Below are positions 47,537-56,242 of a stretch of DNA of 64,000 nucleotides, piece after piece. The notes below the pieces were generated by a model. That model was not told where the DNA came from, searched no databases, and was given only the letters and a program-made list of their open reading frames with translations. Both the position numbers and the translations under genes were made by a program. Numbering within the stretch: the first letter of the stretch is position 1; each line of letters opens with the position of its first letter. This stretch comes from Nocardia mexicana NBRC 108244 (GTDB lineage: Bacteria; Actinomycetota; Actinomycetes; Mycobacteriales; Mycobacteriaceae): contig NZ_BDBV01000081.1 of NCBI RefSeq assembly GCF_001613165.1, positions 1 through 64,000 on the forward strand, in the 5' to 3' direction.

Positions 47537-48219
47537 GCGCCGCGAGGCAGGCCGCGGTCGCGGAGAACGGACGTTCGTCGGCTTTCGGCGATGCTCGCCG
47601 AAATGCGCCGGCGCCGGTCCGGGGCGTGCGGGGGGATCGTCACGGCACGCGGCCGGTGATTCGGCGTCGGCCGCCCGTTCGGCTGAACCGGATTCTGCTC
47701 GGGGTGATCGGCGCCGCGCTGCTCGCGGTCGGCGGGTATGCGCTCGCGGCGCATTTCGGGCAATTGAGCTGGGTGGACGCCGATTCTCCGGTGATCGCGC
47801 CGCGCCCCGCGCCGCCGGCCTGGCTGCTGTGGGTGGTCGTGCTGGCGGCCGGTGTCGCGGGCCTGGCCTGCCTGCGCTGGGCCACCGCGCAGGTGACCCG
47901 GACGCCGCTTCCGGTGCGCTGGCGGGCCCGCATCCCGGACGCCGCGGACCGCACGACACTGACGTCGGTGACGGTCGCCGCCCCGGTGGCCACGGATCTC
48001 GAGACCTACGACGGCGTGCGGTCGGCCGCGGCGTGGTTGTCGGGGCCGGGCCGGGCGCCCGCGCTGCACCTCGTGGTGGTCGCCGACTCCGACGCGGATA
48101 TCGGTGCGCTGCGCACCCGCATCCTCGACCACGCCGTGGCCCGCCTGCGCCAGGCCCTGGAGGTCGAAACCATCCCGGTCACAATGGAATTGCGCCTCCA
48201 AGGCAAGGACTCGGCGTAA
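47533..48219 (+). CDS. AmaP-like membrane protein, cassette B
   Basis: A 228-residue protein, 37 longer than its cassette A homologue because of a polar N-terminus (1-48). Two membrane helices (NRILLGVIGAALLAVGGYAL and WLLWVVVLAAGVAGLACLRW) are followed by the C-terminal domain (VTVAAPVATDLETYDGVRSA, LHLVVVADSDADIGALRTRI, ALEVETIPVTMELRL). The latter closely parallels 45386-45961, marking an ancient cassette duplication. GTG start, 4-nt overlap with the mini-gene. Last gene of cassette B. Confidence 0.75.
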   Translation: MSAARQAAVAENGRSSAFGDARRNAPAPVRGVRGDRHGTRPVIRRRPPVRLNRILLGVIGAALLAVGGYALAAHFGQLSWVDADSPVIAPRPAPPAWLLWVVVLAAGVAGLACLRWATAQVTRTPLPVRWRARIPDAADRTTLTSVTVAAPVATDLETYDGVRSAAAWLSGPGRAPALHLVVVADSDADIGALRTRILDHAVARLRQALEVETIPVTMELRLQGKDSA

Positions 48220-48312
48220 ACAGGCCGCCGCCGAACGGCGTGTGCGCGCCGTATCGGCGGGCTCCGGATCGCGTGGTGACTTCGGGTACGCGGGGGAGGT
48301 GCGAGGCGCAGA

Positions 48313-49611
48313 TCAGCCGACTGGGCCCAGCACCCTCTCGACGTATGCGTTGGTGAAGCGGCCTTTCGGGTCCAAGCGGTGGCGGACCTCCTGGAACCTG
48401 TCCCACTCCGGATAGCGCGAACTCAGCGTTTGCGCCGTCTGGAAGTGGCGCTTGCCCCAGTGCGGGCGGCCGCCGTAGTTGTCGAAGATCGCTTCGCACG
48501 CACGGAAATACGGCTCGTACTCCATGCCGCGATACTGGTGTACGGCGATGTAGCAGGTGTCGCGGCCGCCGGCGGGGGACAGGAAGGCATCGTCGGGCGC
48601 CACCCAGCGCACCTCGATCGGCATCGGGGTGTCGAAGCGCTGGGACAGCTGCTTGATCTCGCGGACGGCGTCGGCCGAATGTTCGCGTGGGACGGCGTAT
48701 TCCATCTCGGTGAACCGAATCAGCCTGGGGGAGGCGAACACTCGATACGACCGGTCCACCTGGCGGCGGTAGCTGCCCGCGTAGGCGGCGCCGCGCTGCA
48801 CCCACGGAATCAGCTGCGGGAACCGGCGGCACAGGCGGGCCAGCGCGTCGAAGGTGTGATTGGACACCAGAATATCGGCGAACCAGTCCACGGCCTTGCC
48901 GCGCGGCTGCTCCGGCACCTCGATTCGGTTGTTGCGCTTGGTCATCGCGAGCGGGCTGTGGGCGAACATGTAGAACTCGAAGTGCTCGTTGCCGTCGATA
49001 TGGCCGTCGAGATCGGCCAGGATCTCCTCCACCGGCACCGGCCGCTCGATGCCCTCCAGCACGAACGACGGCACCAATTGCAGTGTGGCGGCGGTGACTA
49101 CGCCGAGCGCGCCCACATTCACTCGCGCCGCGCGCCAGCCGTCGGGGTCGGTCTGCTCGTTCAGCTCCACCCGGCTGCCGTCGGCGAGCATCAGCTCCAC
49201 CGAATGCAGTGCGGCCGAGATGTTCTGCAGCGCCGCGCCGGTGCCGTGCGTGGCGGTGGCGGTGGCGCCCGCGATGGTCTGCACGTCGATATCGCCCAGG
49301 TTCGGGAAGGCCAGGCCCAGCGGGTGCAGCGCGTTGCTCAACTCGTTCAGGGTGGCGCCCGCCTCCACCCGCACCTGTCCGGCGGCGCGGTCGACCTGCA
49401 GGATACGGTTCAGCTTCGACATCGTGAGCAGCATGCCGTCGGTGAGTACCGCATCGGTGAAGGAGTGTCCGGCGCCCGCGACCCGCACGGTCTGCCCGCT
49501 GCCCGCGGCACTCGCCAGCAGATCGGCCAGGTCCTCGGGGGAACCGGGTGCGGCGATCTCGGCCGGCGTGCACTGCTGATCCCCGGCCCAGTTCACCCAC
49601 GAATTGGTCAT
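48313..49611 (-). CDS. FAD-linked sugar-1,4-lactone oxidase
   Basis: A 432-residue FAD-binding oxidase of the D-arabinono-1,4-lactone / L-gulono-1,4-lactone oxidase family (M. tuberculosis Rv1771 group). The FAD domain has VAGAGHSFTDAV (His49 in the position of the covalent-flavin histidine), LAFPNLGDIDVQTIAGATAT and HGTGAALQNISA; the ALO C-terminal domain has RFTEMEYAVPREH and YGGRPHWGKRHFQTAQTLSS. It oxidises an aldonolactone to an ascorbate-type product. Convergent with cassette B. Confidence 0.9.
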   Translation of the reverse strand: MTNSWVNWAGDQQCTPAEIAAPGSPEDLADLLASAAGSGQTVRVAGAGHSFTDAVLTDGMLLTMSKLNRILQVDRAAGQVRVEAGATLNELSNALHPLGLAFPNLGDIDVQTIAGATATATHGTGAALQNISAALHSVELMLADGSRVELNEQTDPDGWRAARVNVGALGVVTAATLQLVPSFVLEGIERPVPVEEILADLDGHIDGNEHFEFYMFAHSPLAMTKRNNRIEVPEQPRGKAVDWFADILVSNHTFDALARLCRRFPQLIPWVQRGAAYAGSYRRQVDRSYRVFASPRLIRFTEMEYAVPREHSADAVREIKQLSQRFDTPMPIEVRWVAPDDAFLSPAGGRDTCYIAVHQYRGMEYEPYFRACEAIFDNYGGRPHWGKRHFQTAQTLSSRYPEWDRFQEVRHRLDPKGRFTNAYVERVLGPVG

Positions 49612-49908
49612 GTGACCAACTTTAGGCCATGAAGTGTGACGCGCGCTACCTATCGCAAAGTCGTGTCCCGGGTGTGTGGTGTCGGGCGCGCTACTGATTG
49701 GGAAATCGTGTCCCGGGCGTAGGTGTGTGTCGGCCGCTGTGTATTGCCTCTACGCAGCCGAGGCGTGCGGTGTGTCGACAGGCGCAGATTGCCCGTTGCG
49801 TTCAGGGGCATGCGGTGTGTCGGGTGATGCGGAACGCTTATTCGCAGCTGTGGCATAGCGGACGTCGGCCGATACCGGCTGCTTATTCGCTCGTGGGAGT
49901 GGCCGGGC
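49612..49908. other. Intergenic region with 45-bp direct repeat
   Basis: GCGCGCTAC and TCGTGTCCCGGG occur at 49641 and 49661, and again at 49686 and 49706, a 45-bp period. A GCGGTGTGTCG motif recurs twice downstream (about 49767 and 49812). No gene supported. Confidence 0.4.
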
Positions 49909-50583
49909 CTACCGGCGGCGGCAGGCGAAGGTCTCGGCCTTGGCCTGGTCCACCTCGTCGTCGCTCAGTGGGGGTACCGACAGCGGCAGGCGCGGCGCGC
50001 CGTCGGCGCGGATCCCGTCGAGCGCGATCTCCAGGTAGCGCCGCCACACCTGGTCGTTGATCGGCTTGGCGAAGGTGGCGATCGACTCGACCATATTGAT
50101 GATCGCGAAGAAGTCCGAGCCCTCGATGCCCTCTCGCAGCACCCCGGCGGTATGGGCGCGGTCGACCAGCCGCGAGACCGAGGGCTTGATCCGGTCGCGC
50201 ACCGACGCGAAACGCTCCATCGCGTCGGGTAGTTCGAGCATCACCTCGCTGAAACCGCGATTGTCGGCGAAGTGCTGGCAGGACCACTCGAACAGCTCCA
50301 CCACCCCCGCCCAGGGATCGGGGTTGCGATTGGCCCGCTCGGTGGCCTCGGCCATGGCCGCGACGGTCTGCTCGAAGACCTCGAGGATCAGCTCCTGCTT
50401 GTTCGAGAAGCGCCGGTACACCGTGCCCACGCCGACACCCGCCGCCTCGGCGACGTCGTCCAGGGTGACCTCCAGCCCGCGGTCGGCGAACAATCTGCGC
50501 GCGGCCTCGACGATCCGCTGTTGGTTGCGGGCGGCGTCGGCGCGCAGACGCCGAGGTGGGGGCATGGTGGTGGCGCGATTCAC
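49909..50583 (-). CDS. TetR-family regulator divergent from a DHA2 pump
   Basis: A 224-residue TetR protein: helix-turn-helix in RNQQRIVEAARRLFADRGLE, VTLDDVAEAAGVGVGTVYRR, FSNKQELILEVFEQTV (about 18-70), then a ligand domain. Either GTG (50583) or ATG six codons in (50565) could be the start; neither has a good ribosome-binding site. It is divergent from the DHA2 transporter, with paired CGGAG-type operator candidates between them, so it probably represses the pump and itself. Confidence 0.85.
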   Translation of the reverse strand: MNRATTMPPPRRLRADAARNQQRIVEAARRLFADRGLEVTLDDVAEAAGVGVGTVYRRFSNKQELILEVFEQTVAAMAEATERANRNPDPWAGVVELFEWSCQHFADNRGFSEVMLELPDAMERFASVRDRIKPSVSRLVDRAHTAGVLREGIEGSDFFAIINMVESIATFAKPINDQVWRRYLEIALDGIRADGAPRLPLSVPPLSDDEVDQAKAETFACRRR

Positions 50584-50612
50584 ACCCTCATGTTAGCAAG
50601 CATCGGGATTAA

Positions 50613-50673
50613 GCGGAGGCATTCTCTCCGTTATGGTGGTAGCTTTCATAGGAAGCGGAGGGGAGTCCTCCGC
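50613..50673. promoter_or_regulatory. Paired GCGGAGG inverted-repeat sites in the TetR/DHA2 gap
   Basis: Site 2 is GCGGAGG (50655-50661), 5-nt spacer, CCTCCGC (50667-50673), a perfect 7-bp inverted repeat. Site 1 begins GCGGAGG (50613-50619), with a matching CTCCG at 50626-50630. They lie 42 bp apart (four DNA turns), suited to two TetR dimers on one face. Confidence 0.55.
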
Positions 50674-50698
50674 ATAAAGTCACCGGACAAGGGGACCC

Positions 50699-52201
50699 AT
50701 GACTACCGCGATCGACCTGGAAAAGGAAGCGGCGACCTCGTCGCCGAATGCGGGCCGTCGCGGCTCGCATGCCATGCGCTGGTGGGTGCTCGCCGTGCTC
50801 GGCGTGGCCCAGCTGATGGTCGTGCTCGATGCGACCGTCGTGAATATCGCGCTGCCCGCGGCGCAGGCCGACCTCGGCTTCTCCAACGGCGACCGGCAGT
50901 GGGTCGTCACCGGATATGCCCTGGCCTTCGGCAGCCTGCTGCTGCTCGGCGGGCGACTCAGTGACCTGTTCGGACGTCGCAACACCTTCATCGTCGGATT
51001 GATCGGCTTCGCCGTGGCCTCCGCGATCGGCGGCGCGGCCACCGGGTTCGAGATGTTGGTCGCCGCGCGCGTCGCACAGGGCGTGTTCGGTGCGCTGCTG
51101 GCGCCGGCCGCACTGTCGCTGCTGACGGTGACCTTCACCCAGCCGTCGGAGCGCGCCAAGGCCTTCGGCATCTTCGGTGCCGTCGCGGGTACCGGCGGTG
51201 CGTTGGGCCTGCTGCTCGGCGGCGTGCTCACCGAGTGGGCGTCGTGGCGCTGGGTGATGTTCGTGAACCTGATCTTCGCGGCGGTCGCGCTGATCGGCGC
51301 GGTGCTGCTGCTGGCCAAGCACGTGACGACGAACCGGCCCAAGCTGGATATCCCCGGCACCGTCGTGGTGACCGCCGCCCTGTTCGGCATCGTGTACGGC
51401 TTCTCGCACGCCGAATCGCACGGTTGGACCAACGGGGTCACGCTGCTGTTCCTGATCGGCGGCGTGGTGCTGCTGGGCGTGTTCGGATGGCTGGAGACCC
51501 GGGTCGCGCATCCGCTCCTGCCGCTGCGCATCGTCCTGGACCGCACCCGCGGCGGCTCCTATATGACCGTGTTCGTCATGGGCATCGGGATGTTCGCGAT
51601 CTTCCTGTTCCTGACCTACTACATGCAGCTGACCCTCGGGTACTCGCCGATCATGACCGGCGTGGCGTTCCTGCCGATGATCGCGGGCATGGTCGCCTCG
51701 TCGACCACGGTGCCCTCGCTGCTGCTACCGAAGGTCGGCCCGAAGGTGACGGTGGCCGTCGGCTTCCTGATCGCGGCGGGCGGCATGGCCTGGCTGACGC
51801 AGATCGGCCTGGACACCGGATATGCCACGCACATCCTGCCCGCGCTGATCCTGCTGGGCCTGGGCCTGGGTGGTTCGATGTCGACCGCCTTCCAGGGTTC
51901 GACCGCCGGTGTGCAGCACGAGGATGCGGGCGTGGCCTCGGCGATGGTCAACACCAGTCAGCAGGTCGGTGGCTCGATCGGCACCGCGCTGCTGAGCACG
52001 ATCGCCTCGTCGGCGGCGTCGAGCTACATGTCCGGCCGCGAGCCGAACCCGATGAACGCCGCGCAGTCGATGATCGAGAGCTACACCACCAGCTTCTGGT
52101 GGGCCACGGCGATCTTCGTGGTCGGTGCCGTGCTGGCGGCGGTGCTCATGCCGAATACCGTCCCGGCCCCGGCCGAGGGCGAGCCGGTCATGGCGCACTG
52201 A
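50699..52201 (+). CDS. DHA2-family MFS efflux transporter
   Basis: A 500-residue exporter with about fourteen helices. LMVVLDATVVNIALPAAQAD (DHA2 motif, about 38-57), LGGRLSDLFGRRNTF (motif A) and AVAGTGGALGLLLGGVLTEW (motif C) are present. It likely exports drugs or metabolites by proton antiport. Divergent from a TetR regulator and closed by a 14-bp hairpin. A second TetR/DHA2 pair sits at 16074-18300, with a different arrangement. Confidence 0.9.
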   Translation: MTTAIDLEKEAATSSPNAGRRGSHAMRWWVLAVLGVAQLMVVLDATVVNIALPAAQADLGFSNGDRQWVVTGYALAFGSLLLLGGRLSDLFGRRNTFIVGLIGFAVASAIGGAATGFEMLVAARVAQGVFGALLAPAALSLLTVTFTQPSERAKAFGIFGAVAGTGGALGLLLGGVLTEWASWRWVMFVNLIFAAVALIGAVLLLAKHVTTNRPKLDIPGTVVVTAALFGIVYGFSHAESHGWTNGVTLLFLIGGVVLLGVFGWLETRVAHPLLPLRIVLDRTRGGSYMTVFVMGIGMFAIFLFLTYYMQLTLGYSPIMTGVAFLPMIAGMVASSTTVPSLLLPKVGPKVTVAVGFLIAAGGMAWLTQIGLDTGYATHILPALILLGLGLGGSMSTAFQGSTAGVQHEDAGVASAMVNTSQQVGGSIGTALLSTIASSAASSYMSGREPNPMNAAQSMIESYTTSFWWATAIFVVGAVLAAVLMPNTVPAPAEGEPVMAH

Positions 52202-52222
52202 GCGCATAACCCGAGAGAAACC

Positions 52223-52255
52223 GTGCCCCCGCCCGAACGAATCGGGCGGGGGCAC
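52223..52255. terminator. Hairpin after the second DHA2 gene
   Basis: A 14-bp perfect stem (52223-52236 with 52242-52255) around a 5-nt loop, between convergent genes. No T-tract. Confidence 0.7.
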
Positions 52256-52310
52256 AGCGCTTTCGGGCGGAGATGTTTCGCAAGGCCGTCTATTCGTGGT
52301 ACCGACCTGC

Positions 52311-53261
52311 TCACAGACTCTCGACGAGCGCAGCCACCTCGCGCGCGCAGCCGTAGCCGATAGTGACGCCGGAGCCGCCGTGGCCGTAGTTGTGGATCAC
52401 GGGGATCGGCGCTGAACCGGTGTCGTCGAGTTCGAGGCGGACTTCGGCGCGACCCGGCCGGAGACCGACCAGTGTCTCGAGCACCGTGCTGTCGGCCAGT
52501 CGCGGTACGAGGTCGCGGCAGCGGCGCAGGATCGACTGTGTCAGTTGCGGATCGGGGGTGCGATCCCACGCGCCGACCTCCAGCGAGCCGCCGAGAATGC
52601 AGTCGTCGGCACGGGGATGGACGTAGGCGCGGCCGAGAGGGTGCGCCTCATCGCGTACCGACATCGAGATGCCCGGATTGGCGACGCGCACGATCTGACC
52701 GCGAATCGGGTGGACGTTCGCGTCATCCGCCAGCAGTCCGGCGCGCAGGCCCGCGCAGTTGACTATGACATCGGGTGCCAGGTCGTCGAGTTCGTCCAGT
52801 TTCCGGATGGTGCGCCGCACCCACCGCGCGCCGCCCCGGCGGACCTGAGACTCCAGCCACGGCAGGAAGACCGGCATCTCGATCAGGGGGACGGTGAACC
52901 GGAACCCGGACCGGTAGTGCGGCGGGAGTTCGTCCGCCCGGGCGCGCCGGAACTCTCCGACGGTTCCGGCCCAGGCCGGGATCTCCGGTTCGTCCCGATA
53001 TACCGTGAGCGACTTACACATCCGAGCGCCCGGCACCTCGTCCCGGGCGAGCCGTTCCAGCTGGGTGAAGGTCTCGGCGCTCCAGGCGGATACGCGATCG
53101 GCGGGCCCGGCCGCGGTCGGGAACCACACCGCCGCGGCGAGAAACGATGTCGTCGACCGCACCTCGTCCGCGCTCACGACCACGACCTCGCAGCCGCGGC
53201 GTAGCAGCTCGAATGCCGTTGACAGGCCGACGATTCCGGACCCGATCACCACCGCGCGCAC
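52311..53261 (-). CDS. D-amino-acid oxidase family FAD enzyme
   Basis: A 316-residue flavoprotein. The Rossmann FAD motif is at the start (AVVIGSGIVGLSTAFELLRR), followed by TSFLAAAVWFPTAAGPADRV, NCAGLRAG, IRGQIVRV and the C-terminal NYGHGGSGVTIGYGCA, in the order of D-amino-acid or D-aspartate oxidases. It deaminates a D-amino acid to an oxo-acid with H2O2 and ammonia. GTG start at 53261 is chosen because the FAD motif begins there; another GTG lies 9 nt upstream. The substrate is unproven. Confidence 0.85.
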   Translation of the reverse strand: MRAVVIGSGIVGLSTAFELLRRGCEVVVVSADEVRSTTSFLAAAVWFPTAAGPADRVSAWSAETFTQLERLARDEVPGARMCKSLTVYRDEPEIPAWAGTVGEFRRARADELPPHYRSGFRFTVPLIEMPVFLPWLESQVRRGGARWVRRTIRKLDELDDLAPDVIVNCAGLRAGLLADDANVHPIRGQIVRVANPGISMSVRDEAHPLGRAYVHPRADDCILGGSLEVGAWDRTPDPQLTQSILRRCRDLVPRLADSTVLETLVGLRPGRAEVRLELDDTGSAPIPVIHNYGHGGSGVTIGYGCAREVAALVESL

Positions 53262-53413
53262 GGGGCACACGATACCAGGATGGAACGTACCGACATTCAG
53301 CGGCGCGTTACACAACGATAAGATAGGCGGCGTGGGAGGCTTCCGGTCGATTCGGCAGTGGCTCGTCGCGGCGCCGACGTACCGGCCCGCCGGGACTCGC
53401 GGGAAGCCCGCCC

Positions 53414-54628
53414 TCAGCAGTTGTTCGGAGGCGCGAGCCCCGCGAAGCGGTCGCCGAGGTATCCGAAGGCGTTGGCGGATCCCGGTGCGATGGCGGCACC
53501 GTGATCCGCCCCCGGGATGATCTCGAACAGCACCGGCGTGCCCGAGGCGCAGTAGCGGCCCGCGACATCGCGTGCGAGCCAAGGGTTCACAACGTCCGCA
53601 CCGCCGTGCCACTGGTACACGGGAACGCGGGGCGCCCCGGCGAACGTCTCCAGGCTGTTCTCGTGCAGGACGCGGATCTGCGCGCCGCTGACGTCGTCGA
53701 CCCCGCCGGTGAAGTACTCGGCGAAGCTGCGGTTGGCGGCGGCCCCGATGATCTCGTCGGTGCAGGCGTTGGCGATCCGGCCGCGCAGGTCGTGGCCCGC
53801 CGGGGTCATCCGGGCGTCCAGCGACATCACGTCCGGGTACTCGCGTTCGAGCCCGACCGCGGCGGCGAATCCCAAGCCGAACAACGGATTCGGCGTCGCC
53901 CCCACGTCCAGGGCCAGCTTGCCGATATTCACCGGCACCCCGCCCATGGCGGCGCCGACGATAGGCAGCTCCGGTGCGTATTCGGGGGCGAGCGCGGCCG
54001 CGAATCCGGTGGCCATGCCGCCGCCGGAGTATCCGGCCAATCCCACCGGACTGTCGGCCAGCCCCGTGGGGGCGAACCGTTTCGCCGCACGGACGCCGTC
54101 CAGGGTGAGCCGTCCGCCGAGCCGCGCCGCGCCGTAGGAACTGGCGGGGCCGAGATGGTCGGGCACGGCCACCGCCCAGCCGCGGGCCAGCAGCAGATTC
54201 AGCGCCGCCGACTCCCGCAGCCCGCCGTCGAACAGGCTGTGCGACGGCGCGCAGTGCAGGCCGAGCGAGTTCACGAACGGCTGGTACGACACCAGCGGCC
54301 GGTTACCGACCCCGCCGGGCACCAGCACCGTCGTCACGGCGGCGATGGGCGCGTCGGCGGAGTTCGACGAGCGGTAGACCAGCTGCCACGCGGTGGCGCC
54401 CGGGAATCCGGGTGCGGCCACGGTGCGGCTGCGCACCACATCGCCCGGCCGATAGTCCGCGATATTCGGCGGGGCCCAGTAGAAGGCGTCCGGGTCGGGG
54501 ATCGGGAACACCGCCGCCTGGGCCGGGGGAGCGAGCGATCCGGTCGTCAGTATCGAAATCATCGCCGCCACAGCCATTGCGGGGCGGCCGAGCAAGGACG
54601 GGTGCCTGTTCCGGCCCGGCAGGCCCAT
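53414..54628 (-). CDS. Secreted lipase (LIP/lipase A-type)
   Basis: A 404-residue secreted alpha/beta hydrolase. The signal region ends near PPAQAAVFP (about 38-40). Then the LIP-family pattern: DAFYWAPPNIADYRPGDVVR, TAWQLVYRSSNSADAP, VPDHLGPASSYGAA, nucleophile elbow LAGYSGGGMATG, a probable catalytic Asp in YQWHGGADVVNPW and His in IIPGADHGAAIAPG. These are secretory lipases acting on triacylglycerols or wax esters. The ATG is preferred as it starts a plausible signal peptide, but there is no clear ribosome-binding site and the frame runs ~70 codons upstream. Confidence 0.8.
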   Translation of the reverse strand: MGLPGRNRHPSLLGRPAMAVAAMISILTTGSLAPPAQAAVFPIPDPDAFYWAPPNIADYRPGDVVRSRTVAAPGFPGATAWQLVYRSSNSADAPIAAVTTVLVPGGVGNRPLVSYQPFVNSLGLHCAPSHSLFDGGLRESAALNLLLARGWAVAVPDHLGPASSYGAARLGGRLTLDGVRAAKRFAPTGLADSPVGLAGYSGGGMATGFAAALAPEYAPELPIVGAAMGGVPVNIGKLALDVGATPNPLFGLGFAAAVGLEREYPDVMSLDARMTPAGHDLRGRIANACTDEIIGAAANRSFAEYFTGGVDDVSGAQIRVLHENSLETFAGAPRVPVYQWHGGADVVNPWLARDVAGRYCASGTPVLFEIIPGADHGAAIAPGSANAFGYLGDRFAGLAPPNNC

Positions 54629-55719
54629 GTCGACACGCGGACGCCGCAAGGGGTCGCGGACCGCCTCGCGCGCCGTGCGGAGCCACGTTCGCGCGGCCGG
54701 GTGCCAAGGCCCATCGGCGGAGGTCCGGCGTGGTCCGCGAACCGGCCGCTGCCACGCCGTCGGCTCGGAACTTCCGCCGGGGGACGGTGCCGTCACGCGC
54801 AGTCCCGGCCGACTCTGCCGCGAAACCCGCACTACCGCCATTTTCGCTCCTGATATCCCGGCGCTGGATCGGCGGGCGAGTGGCCGGTGCCGACCCGGCG
54901 GCGCTGATCGAGTGCAGCCGGATGTCGTGCTCGGCCATCGTGTTCGTCGGCGACAGCGAGCCGGTACGCCGGAGGTGTGCGATGGCCGCCCGGTGACGAC
55001 TGGCAAATGATTGGCTAGCGCACCGGGCAGGGTTATTACAGCAGCCGACGGGGCATCCTTCAGGGTGCCGCGCCGGTTCGCCGGTCTCGATCTGTTGCGC
55101 CGGACCGATGCGGTCCCCGCATCGCCGCCGGATGCCGATGCCGTTGGTCGGCTCGCGGCCGCACGGCCCGATGCTCGACGGCCCGCGCCGGTCCCCGAGG
55201 GGATATCCGGTGGTGACCGGTACGGCGGCCGCGCGCCGACTGCTGCGCGATCGCTGGCAGTTAGCATGGCTCGACAGGTATCGGTCTCGGGCAGGAGGGT
55301 TACCAGGTGGATTCGCGAACCGGCGCCCACGCGGAGGGAGCCGCCGGTGCGCCCGGTGGGCACCCCGGGTGCGTCCATGTTCGGTGGTACGAGTCTTTGC
55401 CCGCCACAAGCGAATCCGATACTCTGGACCACTCTTGCGGCGAACGCTGCCGAAGCGTCGGTGCTCGTCGCTGCGTTGCTGCACGGTGCCGCCGGGCGGG
55501 CGGTGTGCAGGTGGCGGCCGCCGCGCGGCGGCAGTGTGCTGGGTGGTTTCACCACTCGCCGATCGAGACCGGCGAGGTTCGTAAACTGCCCGAATCGGGT
55601 GCGCCGGGGAGGCGGTCTACGCGGACCCGCGGGGGATGGTGGTTGCGCTGGGTGCGGTCGTGTCGTGGGTCGGCGCGGCAGGATGGACAACGGAACGGCA
55701 CGACGATTGGGGGCAGGTG
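54629..55719. other. 1.1-kb region without a convincing gene
   Basis: Long open frames cross it on both strands, but their translations are Arg/Pro/Gly-rich with no domain, signal peptide or helix, and none has a good ribosome-binding site with a sensible start. It includes the lipase upstream region and the DUF190 leader. No crcB gene and no obvious fluoride-riboswitch consensus (CUGAUGxCxCCUAC) was found. Confidence 0.4.
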
Positions 55720-56118
55720 ATGAGTGAGGCACCGATGGATCCGGTGGTGCAGATCGTCACGGAAGCCGACGCGTGGCAGCCCGATCCGCGGTGGCGGCCG
55801 GCGGCCCGGCTGACGGTGCTGCTGGGCGAGGACGACCACTGGAAGCATCGGCCCCGCTATCACGAGATCGTGCGCCGGGCCCGCGATGCCGGACTCGCCG
55901 GTGCCAGCGTGTGGCGCGGCGTGGAGGGGTACGGCGTGTCCTCCCGGATCCACACCACCCGCATGCTCGACCTGGCCGAGAACCTGCCGGTGATGGTGAT
56001 GGTCGTCGACGACGCCGAACTGCTGCGGGATTTCGTCGCCGCCAACGCCGAACTGTTCGACACCGGGACGGCGGCGCTGTCGCCGGTGCAGGTGTGGGAC
56101 TCCGGGGTGCGCCGATGA
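55720..56118 (+). CDS. DUF190 (PII-like) protein
   Basis: A 132-residue protein of the DUF190 family, a ferredoxin-like PII-type fold: AARLTVLLGEDDHWKHRPRY, HEIVRRARDAGLAGASVWRG, VEGYGVSSRIHTTRMLDLAE and LPVMVMVVDDAELLRDF. DUF190 proteins usually neighbour the fluoride channel CrcB and may bind a nucleotide to regulate it; here no crcB is visible. A GGGGGCAGG site serves an ATG at 55720 or GTG at 55717. It is followed by phosphoglucomutase after a 124-nt gap. Confidence 0.85.
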   Translation: MSEAPMDPVVQIVTEADAWQPDPRWRPAARLTVLLGEDDHWKHRPRYHEIVRRARDAGLAGASVWRGVEGYGVSSRIHTTRMLDLAENLPVMVMVVDDAELLRDFVAANAELFDTGTAALSPVQVWDSGVRR

Positions 56119-56242
56119 TGCAGGTAGCGGACGTGTCGGTGGCGTTCGATACGGTAAACCCCCTGGACGGGCAGCGGGGACCGTCGTGATCGTGATGACC
56201 AGCCCCAGCCGGACGGCACCGATACGGAAGGGAGGCCCGACC

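Noticed and set aside
55010..55720. Possible fluoride riboswitch or crcB before the DUF190 gene
   Set aside because: No CUGAUG...CCUAC-type 3' half and no frame with four membrane helices.
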